From the NCBI GenBank assembly GCA_947630195.1, contig CANRGQ010000003.1, forward strand, positions 1 to 35,130: 35,130 bases of DNA. The letters are read 5' to 3'. The notes under the pieces were generated by a model. That model ran no database searches. It was not told where the DNA came from and saw only the letters and a program-made list of their open reading frames with translations. Positions 26,474 to 35,130 of the stretch are shown here, piece after piece; position 1 is the stretch's first letter, and the number at the start of each line of letters is the position of its first letter. This DNA is from an uncultured Bacilli bacterium. GTDB lineage: Bacteria > Bacillota_I > Bacilli_A > RF39 > UBA660. Position numbers and translations under genes: made by a program.

Positions 26474-27233
26474 TAAAATCTACTTCTTCTTTATTACTAC
26501 CCACTAAAACTTTACATTTACGATTTAAAACGTCCACACTGACAACCGAACCTTCGCCACTCGGTGTATTAATAGTATCACCAACATTCGGAAGTCCCTT
26601 ACTACATTCTAAATAATTATCATCTTCATATTGTAAACAGCATAAAAGACGACCACATAAACCATTTATTTTAGATGGATTTAAAGCTAAATTTTGATTT
26701 TTAGCCATATTCATCGAAATAGCGTCAATATGATTTAAGAATCTAGAACAACATATTCTGCCGCCACAAATACCAATACCCCCAATTTCTTTAGCTTTAT
26801 CACGGGCCCCAATTTGGCGAAGTTCAATTCTTGTGTGATATATTCCTGCTAGTCTTTTGGCAAGTTCCCTAAAGTCTACTCTTTCATCAGAAGTAAAATT
26901 AAATAATAATTGGGTTCGATCAAAAGTAAACTCCGCACTTAAAACATGCATATTAAGCCCTAAAGTTGCCACTAAACTTTTACATTTTTCTAAAGCGCCA
27001 CTAGCTTCATTTAAAAGTTTTAAGTATTCTTCTTTATCTTCTTCTTGGGCATATCTAATAATATTTTTATAACTATTTTCTTCTTCATCAGTGGAGATAA
27101 TACCACTAATCTTGCCATATTGTAGACCCTTTTCTGTTTCAACAATTACATAATTCCCACTTTTATAATCATCATTACCATTAAAATAATAACTTTTACC
27201 TTGTTCTTTAAATTTAACACTATAAACTTTCAT
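26445..27233 (-). CDS. ricT: PSP1-domain protein RicT/YaaT
   Basis: RIELRQIGARDKAKEIGGIGICGGRICCSRFL...KINGLCGRLLCCLQYE. Confidence 0.93.
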   Translation of the reverse strand: MKVYSVKFKEQGKSYYFNGNDDYKSGNYVIVETEKGLQYGKISGIISTDEEENSYKNIIRYAQEEDKEEYLKLLNEASGALEKCKSLVATLGLNMHVLSAEFTFDRTQLLFNFTSDERVDFRELAKRLAGIYHTRIELRQIGARDKAKEIGGIGICGGRICCSRFLNHIDAISMNMAKNQNLALNPSKINGLCGRLLCCLQYEDDNYLECSKGLPNVGDTINTPSGEGSVVSVDVLNRKCKVLVGSNKEEVDFNENIEDSIE

Positions 27234-28098
27234 TATTAATGGCCTCCATTTCTATTACAAACTTATCTAGTAACAAATCTAAATTAACATTATAAGTTAA
27301 CTCTTTCAAATAGTCTATTAATAAATTAACTTTCTTTTTTAGATTATTTATATTTAATTTATCTAAGAATAATAAATTATCCTTTATTTCTTTACCAAGT
27401 ATTTTATTATTCAAAGCTTCTTTATATTTTTTTAAAGCCATTTGCATTAAAATTTTAATGTCATCCTTGGTATATTCTCCTAGACACTCTTTATTATACA
27501 AGATTAATTTACTTTTTTCCATTTCTATTTTTGTTAAATAGTCATTTAAAGTATCTAAATAATTATTATATTCCTCTTCATTAAGTCCTAATTCTTCAAA
27601 ATCACTATTGGTAAAATTTACATCAATATTTTGACATCTACTTACAATAGTGGAAATAACATTATCTTTATTATTAGTGATAAAGAAACCTATAACATCT
27701 CCATCGGGTTCTTCTAAGAATTTTAACATTGTATTAGCGGATTCCTTATTCATCTTTTCGGCATTCTTGATTATATAAATATTTTCCTTAGTATATTGGG
27801 AATCTTTCGAAAATAAATATTTAAGTTCTAAAATTTGTTCTTTTTTAATAAAGGTTCCATCTGGCTCAATTACTTTTAAACTAGGAAGATTATGAACATC
27901 AATTAAATGACATAAAGAACACTTATTACAATTATCCACATATTCATTAACGCAAAAAATGTTCTTTATAACTTTTAAAAGAACTTCATAACATTTAGCA
28001 ATATTATTAGTTGATATCAAATATGCATGAGCTAATTTTTTATCGTGATAATATTGAATTAAATTTTCTAAAGCACTACTTTCTATACTTACCTCCAA
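27220..28098 (-). CDS. holB: DNA polymerase III delta' subunit
   Basis: KLAHAYLIST, CNKCSLCHLIDVHNLP, NTMLKFLEEPDGDVIGFFIT; synteny. Confidence 0.85.
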   Translation of the reverse strand: MEVSIESSALENLIQYYHDKKLAHAYLISTNNIAKCYEVLLKVIKNIFCVNEYVDNCNKCSLCHLIDVHNLPSLKVIEPDGTFIKKEQILELKYLFSKDSQYTKENIYIIKNAEKMNKESANTMLKFLEEPDGDVIGFFITNNKDNVISTIVSRCQNIDVNFTNSDFEELGLNEEEYNNYLDTLNDYLTKIEMEKSKLILYNKECLGEYTKDDIKILMQMALKKYKEALNNKILGKEIKDNLLFLDKLNINNLKKKVNLLIDYLKELTYNVNLDLLLDKFVIEMEAINNESL

Positions 28099-28284
28099 TT
28101 ACAAGATATAGAGAATAGCAAATAGTGATAATAAACCAGGTACTCCTAAAAAGGAAGTAACAGTTATAGTTGAAATATTTATTGGTAAATAAACCCCAAC
28201 ATTTTTAAGCATTATATTAATACCATAGATAATTCCAAATGCAAATACTACTCTTTTTAAGATTATACCTAGTTTATTCATCAT
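28099..28284 (-). CDS. bofA: Pro-sigmaK processing inhibitor BofA-like
   Basis: Two hydrophobic segments, VYLPINISTITVTSFLGVPGLLSLFAI; position next to recR. Confidence 0.8.
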   Translation of the reverse strand: MMNKLGIILKRVVFAFGIIYGINIMLKNVGVYLPINISTITVTSFLGVPGLLSLFAILYIL

Positions 28285-28304
28285 AATATCACCCACTAAA
28301 TTTT

Positions 28305-28318
28305 ATTTCCCGGGAAAT
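28305..28318. promoter_or_regulatory. Noc-binding site
   Basis: Perfect 14-bp palindrome ATTTCCCGGGAAAT. Confidence 0.75.
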
Positions 28319-28322
28319 ATTT

Positions 28323-28925
28323 TTATTCCGAAATCTTTTTGCGATCCTCTAATGCCTTGTCTAAAGTTATAATATCTAAGTAATCAATTTCCGCTCCCAT
28401 TGGAATGCCATATGATAATCTAGATATTGTAACATTTTTCTTTTCAAATATTTTTTTTATATAAAGAGTTGTGGTTTCTCCTTCAATTGTAGATTTTAAT
28501 GCTAGAATTAATTCCGGATTTTCAGCTTCTTCAACTCTTTTTACTAATGATGATATATTAATATCTTCAGGTCCAATGTCATCCATTGGGGATATAAGTC
28601 CATTAAGAACATGATATACTCCTTTATAATTACCAACTTTTTCAAAAGAAAAGACACTTTTATAATCTTCAATAACACATATTAGATTTTTATCTCTTGT
28701 ACTATCACTACAAATATTACATATATCATTTTCGGTTAATTGTCCACATATTTGGCAATTTTTTAATTTAGACTTGGTATTTTCTAATACCTTAGCCATA
28801 TCTTTTAAATCATCATCTTTTAAATCGATGGTTGCAAGAGCCATTCTTTCGGCAGATTTATCGCCAACGCCAGGCATCTTTTTATAAAAATTAATTATTT
28901 TTTCTAATGTTTCTGGATATATCAT
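28323..28925 (-). CDS. recR: Recombination protein RecR
   Basis: KKMPGVGDKSAERMA, CQICGQLTENDICNICS, CVIEDYKSVFSFEKVGNYKGVYHVLNGLISPMDDIGPEDI. Confidence 0.97.
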   Translation of the reverse strand: MIYPETLEKIINFYKKMPGVGDKSAERMALATIDLKDDDLKDMAKVLENTKSKLKNCQICGQLTENDICNICSDSTRDKNLICVIEDYKSVFSFEKVGNYKGVYHVLNGLISPMDDIGPEDINISSLVKRVEEAENPELILALKSTIEGETTTLYIKKIFEKKNVTISRLSYGIPMGAEIDYLDIITLDKALEDRKKISE

Positions 28926-28927
28926 AA

Positions 28928-29236
28928 TTACATTAACCCATCTAAGGCCCCAGCATATTGACCTAATTTTTCATTCATGGCTTTACTTATTTTAAGTAAG
29001 GCATCTTTACTGGCAATTAAATACATATCTTCTAATATTTCTTTATCTTCCTCAGATATTGGTCCTTCCTTGGTTATCTTAACACTCTTTACTTCTTTTG
29101 AACCAGTATAAGTTATTTCTACCCATTCACTTTTACCCACAAATTCTGTTTTTTCTAACTCCTCTTTTTTAGCTGTTATTTCTCTTTGAATTTTTTGGGC
29201 TTGAGCCATTAAATTTTGCATATTCATATAATTCAC
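28928..29236 (-). CDS. YbaB/EbfC nucleoid-associated protein
   Basis: NMQNLMAQAQKIQREI...AMNEKLGQYAGALDGLM. Confidence 0.95.
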   Translation of the reverse strand: MNYMNMQNLMAQAQKIQREITAKKEELEKTEFVGKSEWVEITYTGSKEVKSVKITKEGPISEEDKEILEDMYLIASKDALLKISKAMNEKLGQYAGALDGLM

Positions 29237-29240
29237 CTCC

Positions 29241-30806
29241 TTAAATTATTTCTACTTTATCTTTATCAAAAACATCATTTATTTCGGTTTTTGATTCCAA
29301 TACTTTTTCTTCAATGTATTTATACTCTTTTTTATTTTTTAAATTAGTAATGTATTTTTCTTTTTCTTGATTCCAACGGTCTTCGCCAATAAACACTAAT
29401 TTATATTTTCCAATATTTTCTTTTTCGATATCATTTTCTATTTCTAAAGACATTTTATTAGCCATATCAACATTATGTTTATTATTAGTAGTTAAAATTA
29501 GATAGGAAGTTGAAGCCGCTACTACATTACTATCTTCTAATACGGCTTTTGTTTTACCATTATTAGAAATAGTTAAATAATTCTTTAAATCTTTTTTAGC
29601 TTGTTCCAAAGCTGTTTTTTTGGCTTCAACAAAACAATTATTAATTCTAATATTTATAAATTCTTCTAAATTATCATTTATACTACTTTCTATCTTATTT
29701 TCATCAGTATCGGTTTGATTATTTTCAATATATTCTTCTTTTTTTACTTCTTTTTCAACACTAGATTTTTTTATTTCTTTATCAGTATTAAAATATTCTA
29801 ATAAAATCATTTCTAATATGGTATAAGAATCAACATTAATATTTATTTTAGATAAACTATCAGCAAGACTTAATATCATATTTTTATAATCAGTAAATTG
29901 AAGTCTGTTATATTGACCATTTATTTTATAATTTTTAGCTTTATTACTTACGACATCGATTATTTTCTTGATTAAACTTTTATAATCAACCGCTCTATTA
30001 CGATATTCATTTACCAGATTTAAAAATTTATCAACATCATTATCCTCAATAGTTTGAATTAAATCGTTAATACCTTTTTGCGAAATAGTTTTAATTTGTT
30101 TTTCAATTAAATCTAAAGTTATTTTATCAGCATTTTTAGATAATTGATCTAAAAGACTTAAAGCATCCCGCATGCCACCTTCCGAAAGATAAGCAATTTC
30201 CTCTAAGGCATCATCATCAATATTTATATTTTCCAACTTACAAATTTCTTTTAATCTTTTAACAATATCGCTAACTTTTATCTTTTGAAAATCAAATCTT
30301 TGACATCTTGATAAAATAGTAATTGGAACATTTTCAATATTAGTAGTAGCTAATATAAATATTGAATGTGCTGGTGGTTCCTCTAATGTTAATAACAAGG
30401 CGTTAAAAGCACTTGTTGATAACATATGAACTTCATCGATAATATATACTTTATATTTACCATTTGTCGGAGTTAATTTAACATTTTCAATTAATCCTCT
30501 TATTTCATCAACACCATTATTTGAGGCCGCATCAATTTCTATAATATCGGGATTATCGTGAAAATTTGTACAAAAATCACATTTTCCACATGGCGAACCA
30601 TCAACAGGCTCTAAACAATTTATGGCTTTCGAAAACACCTTTGCTGTTGTTGTTTTTCCAGTCCCTCTAGGTCCAGAAAAAATATAAGCATGGGATATAT
30701 TGTTATGAATAATTGAATTTTTTAATGTTTTAATTATATAATCTTGACCAATAATATTTTCAAAATCATCAGGTCTATATTTTCGATATAGTACTTTGTA
30801 TTTCAT
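29241..30806 (-). CDS. dnaX: DNA polymerase III subunit gamma/tau
   Basis: YRKYRPDDFENIIGQDYI, GPRGTGKTTTAKVFSKAINC, IDEVHMLSTSAFNALLLTLEEPP. Confidence 0.97.
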   Translation of the reverse strand: MKYKVLYRKYRPDDFENIIGQDYIIKTLKNSIIHNNISHAYIFSGPRGTGKTTTAKVFSKAINCLEPVDGSPCGKCDFCTNFHDNPDIIEIDAASNNGVDEIRGLIENVKLTPTNGKYKVYIIDEVHMLSTSAFNALLLTLEEPPAHSIFILATTNIENVPITILSRCQRFDFQKIKVSDIVKRLKEICKLENINIDDDALEEIAYLSEGGMRDALSLLDQLSKNADKITLDLIEKQIKTISQKGINDLIQTIEDNDVDKFLNLVNEYRNRAVDYKSLIKKIIDVVSNKAKNYKINGQYNRLQFTDYKNMILSLADSLSKININVDSYTILEMILLEYFNTDKEIKKSSVEKEVKKEEYIENNQTDTDENKIESSINDNLEEFINIRINNCFVEAKKTALEQAKKDLKNYLTISNNGKTKAVLEDSNVVAASTSYLILTTNNKHNVDMANKMSLEIENDIEKENIGKYKLVFIGEDRWNQEKEKYITNLKNKKEYKYIEEKVLESKTEINDVFDKDKVEII

Positions 30807-30859
30807 GATGCAATTCCTTTCACCTTTAATTATACCATATTAAAGATGATTTTTTACCA

Positions 30860-31273
30860 TTAATCACGCAAATTTTTAAAAAAGTTATCAATTAATTTTT
30901 GATATTTTAATTTTAATTCATTACAAATGTTTGTTTGTATAAATATATGATTATCTTTACTTTGACTTAATAGATAATAAACATTATTTATTCGACATTC
31001 TTTAATTATCATTTCACACATTTTGCAAGGTTCTAAAGTAACGTACATATCACAATCATTAAGACGCCAATCTTTTAATTTTTTTTCCGCCTTTTGAATT
31101 GCTTTTATTTCGGCATGACCAAGCACATTACATTTTTTTTGACGATTATTATACGCCTTACTAATTATTTTATTATCTTTAACTATAACAACTCCTACTG
31201 GTATTTCTTTTTTCTTGTATGCTTTTAGTGCTTCTTTATAAGCTTGCTCCATATATTCTATCACTATTATCAT
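30860..31273 (-). CDS. tadA: tRNA adenosine deaminase
   Basis: MEQAYKEALKAYKKKEIPVGVVIV, GHAEIKAIQKA, TLEPCKMC; exact start uncertain. Confidence 0.93.
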   Translation of the reverse strand: MIIVIEYMEQAYKEALKAYKKKEIPVGVVIVKDNKIISKAYNNRQKKCNVLGHAEIKAIQKAEKKLKDWRLNDCDMYVTLEPCKMCEMIIKECRINNVYYLLSQSKDNHIFIQTNICNELKLKYQKLIDNFFKNLRD

Positions 31274-31280
31274 CTCCACT

Positions 31281-31357
31281 AAAAAAGCACACACAAATAG
31301 GGACTGATGTGGCTGCTGTCTTCCAACTCTGACCAGGTTACAGTATATTTGTTGTGC
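31281..31357 (-). ncRNA. ffs: Bacterial small SRP RNA (4.5S-like)
   Basis: GGTCAGAGTTGGAAGACAGCAGCC apical domain, GCACAACAAAT/ATTTGTGTGTGC closing stem, T6 at 3' end. Confidence 0.9.
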
Positions 31358-31402
31358 ATTATGATAATAACATATTTATTTGTATTATGCAAATTATCAC
31401 AA

Positions 31403-31418
31403 TGTTTCACGTGAAACA
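31403..31418. promoter_or_regulatory. parS centromere site
   Basis: Perfect TGTTTCACGTGAAACA. Confidence 0.95.
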
Positions 31419-31600
31419 TTAAACAATTAGTTATAATTTTTATTTTAATATACAATATTGTATATATTATTAAATTTAAAACATTGTAAACATTATACAT
31501 TCTCAATATATTTAAATTTTTTGTGTTATTCAAATTATAAAATTAAAATATTTTTTAAAATAATATTTATAATAATATTTTTATTAAAAAGAAAAATCAA

Positions 31601-31616
31601 TGTTTCACGTGAAACA
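31601..31616. promoter_or_regulatory. parS centromere site
   Basis: Perfect TGTTTCACGTGAAACA. Confidence 0.95.
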
Positions 31617-31631
31617 TTGATTTAAAAGCTT

Positions 31632-31645
31632 ATTTCCCGGGAAAT
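31632..31645. promoter_or_regulatory. Noc-binding site adjacent to parS
   Basis: Perfect ATTTCCCGGGAAAT, 15 bp from parS at 31601-31616. Confidence 0.8.
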
Positions 31646-31646
31646 A

Positions 31647-34160
31647 TTATTCTTGAGTTTCATTAGTTGAAGATTCTTGTTCAATCTCTTTGTCATTTGA
31701 TTGTTCAATGGATTGTTCTTCAGCATTATTTTCTTCTTCATTATTAATATGATCAACAACACTAACTGTAGCAACTAATTGATTATCTCTTAATGATATT
31801 AGTCTTAAACCTTGAGTGACTCTACCAAGCGTTGAAATTTGGTTAATTGGTAATTTAATTGTGATACCAGCATTTGTCATAATAACAACATCCTTATCAT
31901 CTTCAGCCACTTTAGCAGCTACTAAATTTCCATTCTTTTCAGTAACGTTAAGAGCAAGTACTCCTTTGCTTCCCCGTTTTGTTTGTCTAAACCCACAAAC
32001 TTTTGTACGTTTACCGTAACCCTTCTCTGTTACTAGTAAAATGACAGAATCTTCTGAAACGACTTCAGAACAAATACATTCGCCACCACTTAAATTAATA
32101 CCTTTAACACCAGCGGCTGTTCTACCCATGGCTCTAATTTCAGCTTCAGAGAATTTAACCATTCGACCTTTATCGCTACCTAAAAGGACTATATCATTAC
32201 CAGTCGTCTTTTTAACATCTAAAAGTTCATCATTATCTTTTAAACTAATACATAATTTACCCGTAGTTCTAATGCTATCAAATTCACTGATAATCGTTTT
32301 CTTAACAATACCTTTTTTAGTGGCAAATAATAAGTATTTATATTCTTCATCTTTATTTATTTTTAATACTGAGTTTATCTTTTCATCTTTTTCAATTTGT
32401 AATAGGTTAATTACTGGTATACCTTTAGATTGACGACTAAATTCTGGTATTTCATAACCCTTAATCCGATACACTTTACCTTTATTAGTAAAGAACATAA
32501 TATAATCATGGGTTGATAAATTAATTAGATGTTCAACATAATCTTCATCATTAGTCGTAAGCCCTTTAACACCCATTCCCCCACGGTTTTGGGTTCTAAA
32601 GGTATCATTAGCAGTTCTCTTAATATAACCTTTATTAGTTAAAACTACCATAATATCTTCTTCAGGTATTAAAGATTCATCTTCAATATACTCAATTGCT
32701 GTCATATCAATTTTTGTTCTTCGTTCATCAGCATATTTTTCTTTTATTTCTAATAATTCATTCTTAATTATTTCTAGAACTTTATCACGAGATGCTAAAA
32801 TGCCTTTTAATTCTTCAATCTTTAGGAGTAATTCTTTTAATTCTTCTTCAATCTTGGCTCTCTCTAAGCCCGTTAAACGACGAAGTTTTAATTCTAAAAT
32901 GGCATCAGCTTGTACTTCTGTTAATGAATACTTATTCATTAAAGTTTCTTTAGCTATAACATCTGTTTCAGACTCCCTTATAATCTTAATAAAATCGTCT
33001 AAATTATCAAGAGCAATCTTATAACCCTCTAAAATATGTACTCTCTTCTCAGCTTTATCAAGTTCAAAACGCGTTCTTCTAATAATAACTTCTTCTTGAT
33101 AATTAATATATTTGGAAATTATATCTTTTAAACCAAGCGTTCTAGGAACTTTATTATCAATCATTAAGAAAATAATACCGTAATTTACTTGGAATTGCGT
33201 ATGTTTATATAAATTATTTAAAACAACTTGCGGATTAGCATCTTTCTTTAAAGTAATCGTAATTTTAATACCATCTTTTAAATCCGTATGATAATCAGCA
33301 ATACCATCGATTACTTTGTTATGAACTAATTCGGCAACTTTAGTTTTAAGTTCTGATACATTAACACCATAAGGAACTTCATCAACCACAATATAGTGTT
33401 TACCATCTTTTTCTTCAATATTAGCTTTACTTCTTATAGTAATGCTACCTCTTCCAGTTTCATAGGCTTTTTTAATACCACTGTTACCAAGAATTATACC
33501 ACCAGTTGGAAAATCTGGTCCTTTAATATATTGCATTAAACCATCAGTATCAATATCAGGATTATCAATATAAGCGACACATCCATCAACAACTTCGCCT
33601 AAATTATGCGGAGGAATATTCGTAGCCATACCAACGGCAATACCCATTGTACCATTAACTAAAATGTTAGGAAATCTTGATGGTAATATTTCTGGTTCTT
33701 TCTCTGATTCATCGAAGTTTGGTATGAAATTAACCGTATCTTTGTTAATATCTCGAAGTAACTCCAAAGAAATTTTAGAAAGTCTTGATTCGGTATAACG
33801 CATCGCTGCAGCACCATGACCAGCAATATTACCAAAGTTACCATGGCCATCTACTAAAGTATTTCGATAGTTGAAATCTTGGGCCATTCTAACCATAGCT
33901 TCATAAATACTTGAGTCTCCATGAGGGTGATATTTACCCATTACATCTCCCACAATACGGGCTGATTTTTTATGAGGTTTATCAGGAGTATATCCAGATT
34001 CATACATTGACCATAAAATCCGACGATGAACAGGTTTTAAACCATCTCTTAAATCTGGTAAAGCCCGAGAAATTATAACACTCATAGAATATTCAATAAA
34101 TGATGATTTAATTTCATTAACAATATTATTTTCTTCTAATCTATCTCTACTATGATCCAT
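31647..34160 (-). CDS. gyrA: DNA gyrase subunit A
   Basis: [61 protein letters not shown]. Confidence 0.98.
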   Translation of the reverse strand: MDHSRDRLEENNIVNEIKSSFIEYSMSVIISRALPDLRDGLKPVHRRILWSMYESGYTPDKPHKKSARIVGDVMGKYHPHGDSSIYEAMVRMAQDFNYRNTLVDGHGNFGNIAGHGAAAMRYTESRLSKISLELLRDINKDTVNFIPNFDESEKEPEILPSRFPNILVNGTMGIAVGMATNIPPHNLGEVVDGCVAYIDNPDIDTDGLMQYIKGPDFPTGGIILGNSGIKKAYETGRGSITIRSKANIEEKDGKHYIVVDEVPYGVNVSELKTKVAELVHNKVIDGIADYHTDLKDGIKITITLKKDANPQVVLNNLYKHTQFQVNYGIIFLMIDNKVPRTLGLKDIISKYINYQEEVIIRRTRFELDKAEKRVHILEGYKIALDNLDDFIKIIRESETDVIAKETLMNKYSLTEVQADAILELKLRRLTGLERAKIEEELKELLLKIEELKGILASRDKVLEIIKNELLEIKEKYADERRTKIDMTAIEYIEDESLIPEEDIMVVLTNKGYIKRTANDTFRTQNRGGMGVKGLTTNDEDYVEHLINLSTHDYIMFFTNKGKVYRIKGYEIPEFSRQSKGIPVINLLQIEKDEKINSVLKINKDEEYKYLLFATKKGIVKKTIISEFDSIRTTGKLCISLKDNDELLDVKKTTGNDIVLLGSDKGRMVKFSEAEIRAMGRTAAGVKGINLSGGECICSEVVSEDSVILLVTEKGYGKRTKVCGFRQTKRGSKGVLALNVTEKNGNLVAAKVAEDDKDVVIMTNAGITIKLPINQISTLGRVTQGLRLISLRDNQLVATVSVVDHINNEEENNAEEQSIEQSNDKEIEQESSTNETQE

Positions 34161-34169
34161 AAAAACCTC

Positions 34170-35130
<961 letters not shown>

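Noticed and set aside
31279-31533. 84-aa minus ORF over the SRP RNA/parS region
   Set aside because: Overlaps the SRP RNA and parS; translation is composition-driven

Overview
The window is a very AT-rich, origin-proximal stretch from a low-GC, spore-forming Bacillota/Bacilli-type genome, coded mostly on the minus strand. The conserved backbone is secA, hpf, csp, spoIIQ-like, spoIID, ywzB-like, rpiB, rpmE, murA, mntP/ytaF-like, spoIIR, spoVT, mfd, pth, trmN6-like, ricT/yaaT, holB, bofA, recR, ybaB, dnaX, tadA, the small SRP RNA, gyrA and gyrB (partial). Accessory material sits in three places. (1) Downstream of secA (~1-2600), a HEPN-motif gene and a zinc-ribbon gene are bracketed by a second, diverged copy of the secA 3' end and by 11-bp tandem repeats, like an integration hotspot. 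(2) At ~11.1-12.3 kb, a PemK/MazF-like gene lies beside an unannotated convergent two-RNA locus that looks like a type I toxin-antitoxin system (29-aa hydrophobic peptide, sequestered SD, antisense sRNA). (3) At ~16.4-18.7 kb, a two-gene surface-protein cassette has an upstream gene interrupted by a G9 tract (OFF in this sequence; restored by a 1-nt change). Its downstream gene ends in a GC-rich segment resembling a DGR/C-type-lectin variable region next to strong palindromes, and the cassette is flanked by related palindromic elements sharing a 16-bp exact repeat. Other notable items are a miniature degenerate MreB-like protein next to spoIIQ, two perfect parS sites, and two perfect Noc-binding palindromes. 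No CRISPR array, reverse transcriptase, transposase or integrase was seen in the window. All calls come from reading the sequence; no database search was run.
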